Assembly (NCBI RefSeq): GCF_003591175.1
Contig: NZ_QYYG01000004.1
Span: forward strand, 124,001 to 188,000
Origin: Serratia inhibens
GTDB lineage: Bacteria; Pseudomonadota; Gammaproteobacteria; Enterobacterales; Enterobacteriaceae
Reading direction: 5' to 3'
DNA length: 64,000 nt
Positions 29,009 to 39,375 of this stretch are shown here, in pieces. Positions within the stretch are counted from its first letter, which is position 1; every line of letters starts with the position of its first letter. The position numbers and the translations under genes are program-made. Under the pieces are notes generated by a model, which was not told the DNA's origin, made no database searches, and was given only the letters and a program-made list of their open reading frames with translations.

Positions 29009-30403
29009 TCAGAACGTCACCACCGTTTTCAACGCCGTCACCCAAGCATCCTGGGTTTCGCTGACGCCCGCCGGGTGATGCCAGTATTGCAGACCCGGCT
29101 GCAACTGTAACCATGGGGTGACATTGAAGCGATAGAACAGCTCCGCCGTCACCGAATGCCCCGGCACCGGACGATAGTTGGGATCCTGGTAATCGGTAGC
29201 CTGGTTGATTTGATTCAGATAACGCTGGTTATCCCGGTAATGATCGCTCAGCTTGACCATAGATACCCCCAGCCCCAGCCAGTCGTCCGGCCGCGCGTCG
29301 AACAAGCCGTGGTAGCGAATGCCGGTCGAGGTGGAATAGTGCATATAGTTGGTGCGCTGATCCGCCAGCCCCAGGCTGTAGAACAGGCTCAAACCCCGGC
29401 TGGCATCACCGCGGTGGCGCGTCACCTGTTGGTTAAAACCGCTATACAGGAACCAGGTGCGGTTGTGGCTGCGATACCCGTTCGGATCGGTCGCACCCGC
29501 CCCACCGGAAACCCCTTCATACAAATCCTGCTGCCTGGCGTTGGTGAACAGGACACCGATGTTGTACACCCCCGGCAACTGATTGACCGCGTTGGTTTTC
29601 AGCTCCAGTTCCATCGGCAGTAAAAAACCCTTGCTGCCCTGAGTGGTGGTGCTCCAGGCATGGCCGCGGCTCGTGGCGTTCGGGTTCTGCTCCATCACGC
29701 CGGTTTTGAAGGTCAGCCCGTCGGTCAATTTGTACTGCAGGGTGGTGCCCCAGTAGTGCACGTTCCAGTTATACCAGGTCAGCGAGTTGGCGGACTTGCC
29801 GCCGCACAGCGCCAGCGTCTGGAAATCGCAGGGAATGATCTGATCGAAATCCTGCACCTTGTTCATCATGCCGATGCGCCACTGCAGCCGGCGATCGAGA
29901 AAACTGCGGCTGAAGGTCAGCCAGCCCAGTCGGGTGATCGACTGGCCGCCATAACTTTCCTGCGACAAATCTGTCGGGTTGGCGCGCGGATCCTGCAAGC
30001 GATCGCGCGTCAGGTTATTGTCGTGGTTGCGGTTAACGATATTGCCCTCGAGCGCCGCGTCCGGAATGCCGGTCAGCGCCTGCAAATCCTGACTGAAGGT
30101 CAGCGAGAACTGATCGATATACGAAGCCTGCTTATCCTGGTCATACCCGCCGCCGGCGTTATACGACAGCTGGCTGAGATAACCGAGATTATAGTGAAAG
30201 CCGCTCTCTTCGAGGATCGGTCTGATCCCCAGCATATCGCCCAGCAACCCCGGCGAAGGTGGCTCGAAACCGAGCGCCACGCCATCCCATTTGGCGGTTG
30301 GCGCTTCGACGTCTTTGCCGGTTTGCAGCGTTTCCGCCTGCACGCTGCCGCAAAACAGCAGCAGTGCCGCGAATGTCCCGGTGTGAGGTAATGGATATTT
30401 CAT
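29009..30403 (-). CDS. OprB-family carbohydrate-selective porin
   Basis: 464 residues from ATG 30403 (MKYPLPHTGTFAALLLFCG), with signal peptide ending VQA-ETLQ. It carries OprB-type features: GDMLGIRPILEESGFHYNLG, alternating aromatic beta-strands, and a C-terminal strand ending in F. An outer-membrane channel for sugars. It is the third gene of the beta-glucoside cluster, 129 nt after the glucosidase, so uptake of aryl- or beta-glucosides is the likely task. It converges with the HD-domain gene, leaving 3 nt between the two stops. Confidence 0.88.
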   Translation of the reverse strand: MKYPLPHTGTFAALLLFCGSVQAETLQTGKDVEAPTAKWDGVALGFEPPSPGLLGDMLGIRPILEESGFHYNLGYLSQLSYNAGGGYDQDKQASYIDQFSLTFSQDLQALTGIPDAALEGNIVNRNHDNNLTRDRLQDPRANPTDLSQESYGGQSITRLGWLTFSRSFLDRRLQWRIGMMNKVQDFDQIIPCDFQTLALCGGKSANSLTWYNWNVHYWGTTLQYKLTDGLTFKTGVMEQNPNATSRGHAWSTTTQGSKGFLLPMELELKTNAVNQLPGVYNIGVLFTNARQQDLYEGVSGGAGATDPNGYRSHNRTWFLYSGFNQQVTRHRGDASRGLSLFYSLGLADQRTNYMHYSTSTGIRYHGLFDARPDDWLGLGVSMVKLSDHYRDNQRYLNQINQATDYQDPNYRPVPGHSVTAELFYRFNVTPWLQLQPGLQYWHHPAGVSETQDAWVTALKTVVTF

Positions 30404-30498
30404 TATTATATTTCTCCGCATATAAAACGCTGACTGCGGGCAACAGCATTCCCTGGGCGAGAATTCCCCATAATTGGCAGCAGTGAATAAAGGTCATT

Positions 30499-30519
30499 GC
30501 CCGACGATTGCCGTCGGGC
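30499..30519. other. hairpin between glucosidase and porin genes
   Basis: GCCCGACG-ATTGC-CGTCGGGC perfect stem with no T-run. Likely an mRNA processing or stabilising structure within the operon. Confidence 0.5.
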
Positions 30520-30532
30520 GGATTTAGGACAG

Positions 30533-33888
<3,356 letters not shown>

Positions 33889-33891
33889 TCA

Positions 33892-33960
33892 GCGCAAAAA
33901 AAAACCTAAACCTCATGGCCTCTGATCCCAATAAGGACAGAAACACGAGGTTTAGGTTTT
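33892..33960 (-). terminator. leader terminator upstream of bglF
   Basis: Leftward transcript stem AAAACCTAAACCTC pairing perfectly with GAGGTTTAGGTTTT (33901-33914 with 33947-33960), followed by a run of T ending near 33892. It lies 70 nt before the bglF start, so it acts as an attenuator rather than an operon end. Confidence 0.9.
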
Positions 33961-33983
33961 GCCTGCCGGAGCAGTGACAACCC
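33955..33983 (-). promoter_or_regulatory. RAT site (BglG-family antiterminator binding)
   Basis: The 29 nt before and overlapping the terminator's left arm read GGGTTGTCACTGC...GCAGGCAAAACC. This follows the E. coli bgl ribonucleic antiterminator site (GGATTGTTACTGC...GCAGGCAAAACC) position for position at most places. Binding of an active BglG-type protein would stop the 33901-33960 terminator from forming. Confidence 0.88.
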
Positions 33984-34165
33984 TAAAGTGGCTGAGTCAT
34001 GACGTTAACACTCCGTTTTTTGCCACGGCAAGGCTTTCCGGCAGCAAATTGTGGAACTGTGATCGGCATACCGTAATCTCTGCAGATCACGGTATTGCCT
34101 GATCCTGGTGCGCCACGACACTCAATGCGAGCGTCGTTAAACTTTTTCGTCGTCAGGCATCTCAC
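33983..34165 (-). CDS. small open frame of unknown function after the ABC exporter gene
   Basis: 60 codons from GTG 34165, overlapping the exporter stop by 29 nt. The product has three cysteines and ends VNVMTQPL, with RIECRGAPGSGNTVICRDYG in the middle. It has no membrane helix or recognised domain. It could be coupled to the exporter, be a remnant, or be chance: it fills most of the spacer where the bgl promoter should also lie. Position makes it the only spare frame near the microcin genes, but it does not look like a typical microcin immunity protein. Confidence 0.3.
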   Translation of the reverse strand: MRCLTTKKFNDARIECRGAPGSGNTVICRDYGMPITVPQFAAGKPCRGKKRSVNVMTQPL

Positions 34166-36263
34166 CTCCCAATGCGATGATCCTGTCGACAGACTTAATC
34201 GTTGATGGCCTATGCGCGACGATTATTCTGCTGACTTGCAACTGCGAAAGGGAATGGTTAATGAAAGCTTCATTTTCTAGATCAAGATGGCTGGTAGCTT
34301 CATCCATAAAAATAATATTTGGTTTACGGTACAATGCACGAGCAATAAATAATCGCTGTTTCTGCCCCCCAGAGAAACCACCGCCCAATTCACCAACCAG
34401 AGTTTCATACCCCATTGGTAATTGCATTATTTCATTATGAATATTGCTATACATGGCACAGGCAACCAGCAGGTCCTTATTCATATCACTGTCGAAGCCA
34501 GAAATATTTTCGGCTATCGAACCGGAGAAAAGCTTATCTTCCTGAAGCACACAAGATATAGCATTTCTATAATTATTAATACCGGCTTTATAAATGTCGA
34601 TTTTATCAATCAAAACCTCCCCTCTGCTTGGCACCAGTAAACCACACATCACCTTTAGCAAGGTTGTCTTTCCAACACCGGAGGGCCCCACAATAGCAAT
34701 GCTTTCACCAGGAGAAACATGAATATTAATGTCGTCGAAGATCGGTTTTGACAATTCATCATATCGATAGCATAAGTTTTTAACTTCAAAGGATACCGGT
34801 GTGCTGGGAGGGAAGAGTTGATACTCCGGCAACTCTTCCTCAGTATCGGTAAAGACAATATCCGAGATCCTGTCATTATGCAGCGATAACATTTTCAAAC
34901 TGATAGCCAAATCAATCAGTGAGGCCGCCCGCTCTGAAAACTGCCCACGGTAGGCATTAAACGCCATGAACATCCCCAATGACATTTTATTGTCAATCAC
35001 CATCAGCGCACCCAGCCATAAAATAGCAATTTGATCAATCATGGCCAGAAAAGAGTTAATTCCGCCAAAAAGCATGTCAAAACGCGTTTGCTTAATGCTC
35101 GAGTTTGCCGTATCAATATTGAGATTGAGCCAAAAATTAGCACGTTTTTTATAAACCCCCAGGGCTTTAATTGTAGAAATACCGTACAGCGTCTCCATGA
35201 AATGCGACCCTGACTTGGCGCTTTTGACGATTTGTTCCTCAGACACCTTGCGATAATAACCATAGGTGGAAATACGCAGCAATGCGTAACAGAGCGTGAA
35301 TCCCAGCACGACCCACAACAGCCAGCCACCATAAAGCACCATCATGGTTATCAAGCCGACGGTCATAATGCAGTCGATCAAACCACTGATAATACCATTG
35401 GTAAATGTACGTCTAATGACCTCAAGAGAGGAGAAACGCGACTGAATATCGCCAAGATTTCTTTTCTCGAAGAAGGCCAAGGGCAACTTCATCAAATGGT
35501 CGAACAGAGAGCTTTTCCACTGAATGTCAATGTGGGTACCAATAACGAGGGATACCCAGGCACGAATAATGCTGACAAAAGATCGGAAGACCAAAAAGAA
35601 CAACAACCCAATACAGATCACGACCAACAGGCTTTGATCCTTAGCCTGAATAACATGGTCCATCACTAATTGCGTACCTACCGGCAGCAACAGGTTGACA
35701 GATTCAATAATGATGGACAGGCTGAATATTTTCAGCAACGCCCCTTTCAAACCATTGACGTTACGTAACAGATCCAGAATTTTCACTCTGCTTCTTAACG
35801 TTTTTCTTTCAAAATGGCTATCCGGCCAAAGCTCCAGCGCCACGCCGGTAAAGCTGCCGGATAACTCCTGCAAACCAATTACGCGGCGGCCAAAAGCCGG
35901 ATCATGAATAATAAACGAAGATTTCTTTACCGCCACCAGAACCACAAAGTGGTTCATGTTCCAATGAAGGATACAAGGCGTTTTCAACTGTTTGACTTCA
36001 TTAATATCCAACGACAAAGAGCGCGTTTTTAACTGCACTTCTGAAGCGACTTTAACCAATAAATTCAACGTAGCGCCCTGTGTTGACACCCCGAATTTTT
36101 GGCGAAGATTCAACAAATCAACGTCAAATCCATAATACCCGCAAACCATCGCCAAGCAAGCCAAGCCACACTCCGAAGATTCCGCCTGAAGGATCTGCGG
36201 CACTTTTTTACCCAAGCTGAAATTCAGTTTTTTATTGATATAGTCGAACACAGAATCATTCAT
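34137..36263 (-). CDS. microcin/bacteriocin ABC exporter with C39 peptidase domain (CvaB-like)
   Basis: 708 residues. An N-terminal C39 cysteine protease has Q26, C32 (ESSECGLACLAMV), H105 (WNMNHFVVL) and D121 (HDPAFG). A six-helix exporter domain (about 165-470) and an ATPase follow, with Walker A GPSGVGKTTLL, signature GGGFSGGQKQR and Walker B IIFMDEATSHLD. Such proteins cut the double-glycine leader and export the peptide across the inner membrane. It overlaps the adaptor gene upstream by 8 nt. Markedly more AT-rich than the core genes around, which suggests acquisition. Confidence 0.95.
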   Translation of the reverse strand: MNDSVFDYINKKLNFSLGKKVPQILQAESSECGLACLAMVCGYYGFDVDLLNLRQKFGVSTQGATLNLLVKVASEVQLKTRSLSLDINEVKQLKTPCILHWNMNHFVVLVAVKKSSFIIHDPAFGRRVIGLQELSGSFTGVALELWPDSHFERKTLRSRVKILDLLRNVNGLKGALLKIFSLSIIIESVNLLLPVGTQLVMDHVIQAKDQSLLVVICIGLLFFLVFRSFVSIIRAWVSLVIGTHIDIQWKSSLFDHLMKLPLAFFEKRNLGDIQSRFSSLEVIRRTFTNGIISGLIDCIMTVGLITMMVLYGGWLLWVVLGFTLCYALLRISTYGYYRKVSEEQIVKSAKSGSHFMETLYGISTIKALGVYKKRANFWLNLNIDTANSSIKQTRFDMLFGGINSFLAMIDQIAILWLGALMVIDNKMSLGMFMAFNAYRGQFSERAASLIDLAISLKMLSLHNDRISDIVFTDTEEELPEYQLFPPSTPVSFEVKNLCYRYDELSKPIFDDINIHVSPGESIAIVGPSGVGKTTLLKVMCGLLVPSRGEVLIDKIDIYKAGINNYRNAISCVLQEDKLFSGSIAENISGFDSDMNKDLLVACAMYSNIHNEIMQLPMGYETLVGELGGGFSGGQKQRLFIARALYRKPNIIFMDEATSHLDLENEAFINHSLSQLQVSRIIVAHRPSTIKSVDRIIALGGEMPDDEKV

Positions 36264-37548
36264 CTATTTTCCCTGCCACGCTATTCTTAATATTATAGAA
36301 AGGAGTAAACATCCATTGATATAAAGGGCGTTTCTCAAGGAATACTATCGTTCTGGCCTTGAGGCCGTTTGATAGTTTCATCGTCTTATTTTTTAGGCTG
36401 AAGTCAACGTCAGGTAAAGAAACCAAAACTTTATAGAAATTTTCCGCGTCTAAGCCATTTCCATTTGGGGCCCCGCTGCTATACTCCGACAGTTCCTGTC
36501 GAGATGCCGGTATATATGAAACGGTCTCTATGCGCCCTGGGAACTGGCCAAACTTTTCTGCTGGAAATGCATCGTAGCGAATGTTTATCCGATCGCCTAT
36601 GTTGACATAAGGCAAAGCGCTATTTGGCAGCCAAAGCATCAGGAAATACTGTTTATTTTTTGTCGGCGTCAGCTGTGCCAGGCTGCTACCGACATTAATC
36701 ATCTGACCGGCAGTCACGCTTAATGACTCTACCTGGCCAGATAGCTGGGCATTAATAATCAACGTATCACCGGCGTCAGATTCGACCAATCTACGCTGCA
36801 AGTCATTACGTTGATATTCATTCTGCGAAATCTGGTTATCAAAGTCAGCCGACTGAGTCAGGATATCACTTCTAATACGGGATATTTGTAGCCCTTCCTG
36901 GATCCCCTGGCTATTTAACGACTGATAACCGCTTTGCTGTTGATAAAACATAAACCTTTGGTTGTTTAGCTGATCTTTGGTAATCAACCCGCTACGCTGA
37001 TACTTGTCATAGTTGGTCATGCCCTGCCGCATTTTCTCGACCCCATCACGGGCGCTGGCAATTAACTTTTCAGTTTCTTTGTGGGTTTCAACATACCTAT
37101 CCAGCTGTTCCTGCAAATTTTTTAACGTCAGCCGCTTGTTCTCTTTCGTCTTGGCAATAATGGAATTGATATTTTCAATCTGATTATTGATCGTATTCTT
37201 TGTTTCTCGCCCCACATTACCCGAGCTGGTTACTCGTGACACATCAATTTCGTAAAGAGGGTCACCGCGATTGACCATATCACCAACCTTAACAAAAGAT
37301 CGGACGATATAACCTTGCTGCGGTGAAAATACGTTAACAGCATGAGGCAAAGTAATAATCTCGCCGGCAACGTCAATTCTGCGCGTGTAGTCCAGGAAAA
37401 TTAACAGCAGGATAAGCACTGCAATAAATACACTGGAGGCCAGCGCAATTATCCATGCGGGGATCCCTGATAGCAGTAATGCCTTGCCTACCCATTTTTG
37501 CTTCTGGCTATCAATGGCTTCCTGACGGAAAAGACTTTTCTTTTTCAT
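36256..37548 (-). CDS. HlyD/CvaA-family membrane fusion protein for peptide export
   Basis: 430 residues. A cytosolic N-terminus is followed by one membrane helix (about 24-52, with IALASSVFIAVLILLLIF). A biotinyl-lipoyl-like hairpin region (QQGYIVRSFVKVGDMVNRGD), a long alpha-helical coiled coil (about 125-245) and a beta-barrel part follow. It links the ABC exporter to an outer-membrane TolC channel, not encoded here. Ahead of it lie the precursor genes and a strong hairpin terminator. Confidence 0.94.
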   Translation of the reverse strand: MKKKSLFRQEAIDSQKQKWVGKALLLSGIPAWIIALASSVFIAVLILLLIFLDYTRRIDVAGEIITLPHAVNVFSPQQGYIVRSFVKVGDMVNRGDPLYEIDVSRVTSSGNVGRETKNTINNQIENINSIIAKTKENKRLTLKNLQEQLDRYVETHKETEKLIASARDGVEKMRQGMTNYDKYQRSGLITKDQLNNQRFMFYQQQSGYQSLNSQGIQEGLQISRIRSDILTQSADFDNQISQNEYQRNDLQRRLVESDAGDTLIINAQLSGQVESLSVTAGQMINVGSSLAQLTPTKNKQYFLMLWLPNSALPYVNIGDRINIRYDAFPAEKFGQFPGRIETVSYIPASRQELSEYSSGAPNGNGLDAENFYKVLVSLPDVDFSLKNKTMKLSNGLKARTIVFLEKRPLYQWMFTPFYNIKNSVAGKIDE

Positions 37549-37589
37549 AAATCAGCTGTCACTAAGATCTTTTTTTATGGGTGAGGCTT

Positions 37590-37623
37590 TAAAAAGCCAT
37601 AATGAGTTCATCATTATGGCTTT
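37590..37623 (-). terminator. terminator between microcin precursors and exporter genes
   Basis: Perfect 13-bp stem AAAGCCATAATGA/TCATTATGGCTTT with a 5-nt loop and a short T-run on the leftward strand. It would cap most precursor transcripts and limit read-through into the exporter genes. Confidence 0.88.
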
Positions 37624-37643
37624 GCATTATATTTTCTTATAAA

Positions 37644-37967
37644 TTAAATGGTGCCGCCCAGAAGACCGTTCGCTGCTTGTTTGCAAAGTTTCCAGGTCTC
37701 CGCATAACCGATGATTGGAGCGCCAATTGCGCCGCCAACAGCAGCAATCAAGCCACCGCTAACCATGCCGACCAGCTGACCAATTGCACCGACCCCTAAA
37801 GCGCCGCCGCCATCACCGCCATGTTTCCCGCCAATGACAGCGCCAACAAAACCAGCGCCAATCCCACCGATGATGGAACTGGTAACAGCTTCACCTACAT
37901 CATTGAAAAAACCATTACCATAAGAACCAGAAACCATATCCATTTCGTAAGTAGTTAACTCTTTCAT
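37644..37967 (-). CDS. class II microcin-like precursor peptide 1 (double-glycine-type leader)
   Basis: 107 residues. Leader MKELTTYEMDMVSGS fits the class II microcin pattern (colicin V, as I know it: MRTLTLNELDSVSGG). Cleavage after SGS would give a ~92-residue mature peptide beginning YGNGFFNDVG. The core is rich in glycine, alanine and hydrophobic residues (IIGGIGAGFVGAVIGG, GGLIAAVGGAIGAPIIG), with one cysteine near the end (WKLCKQ). The family forms pores or membrane lesions in related bacteria. A ribosome site AGGAG lies 7 nt before the start. I recognise no specific named microcin. Confidence 0.88.
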   Translation of the reverse strand: MKELTTYEMDMVSGSYGNGFFNDVGEAVTSSIIGGIGAGFVGAVIGGKHGGDGGGALGVGAIGQLVGMVSGGLIAAVGGAIGAPIIGYAETWKLCKQAANGLLGGTI

Positions 37968-37996
37968 AATAATTCTCCTGCTAAATTTAGCTAATT

Positions 37997-38206
37997 TTAT
38001 TTTTTAAATGAGTTTAAAATATCTGGACCGATAACGCCAACAGGTGGAACCATAGTGTTATTACCACCCCAAGGATAACCACCAAAACCCGGGTCAATAT
38101 TACCCCCCCCCCACGGAAGTTTATTCTTATCAAAATAGAATGGCAGAGGACGTATTAACCCAGCACCTGAAACCTGCTCTAAAACATCAGATGAAAGTTT
38201 CTTCAT
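37997..38206 (-). CDS. second precursor peptide with double-glycine-type leader, unusual Gly/Pro/Trp core
   Basis: 69 residues. Leader MKKLSSDVLEQVSGA, then a ~54-residue core GLIRPLPFYFDKNKLPWGGG... with the near-repeat PWGGGN / PWGGNN, many prolines and no cysteine. It lies 29 nt upstream of precursor 1 on the same strand, so both should be co-expressed and cut by the same exporter. It may be a second toxin, a partner peptide or a signalling peptide. Too short and odd for a confident family call. Confidence 0.78.
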   Translation of the reverse strand: MKKLSSDVLEQVSGAGLIRPLPFYFDKNKLPWGGGNIDPGFGGYPWGGNNTMVPPVGVIGPDILNSFKK

Positions 38207-38313
38207 AAGTTACTCCATGTAATTAAATTATCGGCGTACAGTATTGTAATCGCCGCACTTCTGCTTTATTGCCTTTATTGACAATGACAATAACTATAAA
38301 ATTATTCTTACCG
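38207..38313. promoter_or_regulatory. spacer with presumed microcin promoter
   Basis: AT-rich 107 nt between the fimbrial tip gene stop and precursor 2. No terminator for the fimbrial operon was clear, so read-through from fimbriae into the microcin genes is possible. Confidence 0.35.
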
Positions 38314-39255
38314 CTAGTTTTGAGTAATGGTGAATGTTATCGCCGTATTGGCAGCCCCAGGTGTCACCACACCGCCACGCCGAATATATTGCGCTCTCAA
38401 GGGGATAATCAGCCTGTTATCACTCGCACCATAATAAGTTTTCTCACTACCAAAAATGACATTGGCGCCATTTTCATACGTTAGTTTAACAGCCACCCCA
38501 TTAGCCACTCCCTCACCTGGTTCAATAGTTAAAATACCTGAGTCAGGGGAATATCCACCAAGCGGATCAATAGATATATAGACAGGTGTTTTATTATCAT
38601 CACACAGCAAATCTATAGTAAAAATCTTTGCCGGCGTCGTGCTTCCTATAGCAGGAAAATCGCTACTGCTAAAGTTACCAAGCGGAACGTTAATTGTCGT
38701 GGGTTGTTTTGCCCAACAGGTCTTACGTGTAATAATTCCACCGCGCACAGATAATGTCAAGAAAGTTTGGAGCCTATTAGTTAAATTTGCAACGCTAAAT
38801 GATGCTATATTCCCACTATTAACACTTCCACTAGTTATATTACCAGTCTTAATAAACTCAACTTTAATACTTTTCACTATAATAGCGTAATCGCTGGGTG
38901 GTAAACTTCTCACAATCGGCAAAGACTTGCTTTCATCGATAATATCCCTTACCCGCAAACCCAAACCGGGCACACCGCTTTCATAGACCGCAGGAAAGTC
39001 GGCATTCGGCGTAGAGAATGCCCCGGTCATTACCGCTTCATAAGCGGATGAATTATAACATAACCCTATCAATCCTGAGGTTGGCAAGGTGATTACCCTG
39101 GCAAACAGCACAGAACCCACTGCCGCATTAGGGTCTACATATATATTCCCCAGGTTAAGCCTGGCATCTTTTACTGATGATAATATACATCCGGCGAATC
39201 CCGTCACCGGTGATAAAAGCGTTAATATTAATAAGCTAAAAATGACTTTCCGCAT
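38314..39255 (-). CDS. fimbrial tip adhesin (FimH-like, two-domain)
   Basis: 313 residues from ATG 39255 (MRKVIFSLLILTLLSPVTGF), with signal peptide ending FAG-C. The length is that of a lectin domain plus pilin domain, about double a structural pilin. The C-terminal half has pilin-type cysteines (TCWAKQ, LLCDD) and an end strand TAITFTITQN for chaperone/usher recognition. The N-terminal binding domain resembles nothing I can name, so receptor specificity is unknown. Last gene of the fimbrial operon. Confidence 0.85.
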   Translation of the reverse strand: MRKVIFSLLILTLLSPVTGFAGCILSSVKDARLNLGNIYVDPNAAVGSVLFARVITLPTSGLIGLCYNSSAYEAVMTGAFSTPNADFPAVYESGVPGLGLRVRDIIDESKSLPIVRSLPPSDYAIIVKSIKVEFIKTGNITSGSVNSGNIASFSVANLTNRLQTFLTLSVRGGIITRKTCWAKQPTTINVPLGNFSSSDFPAIGSTTPAKIFTIDLLCDDNKTPVYISIDPLGGYSPDSGILTIEPGEGVANGVAVKLTYENGANVIFGSEKTYYGASDNRLIIPLRAQYIRRGGVVTPGAANTAITFTITQN

Positions 39256-39375
39256 AACTTGCGCTCCCAGTCGTTCATCAATAGAAATATTTTCACCTGA
39301 GAAAACATGAGCCGACGTCGCCATGAATTCACTATAAAATCAGGAAATTAATTTTTTCAATTAATATCTATTAAT

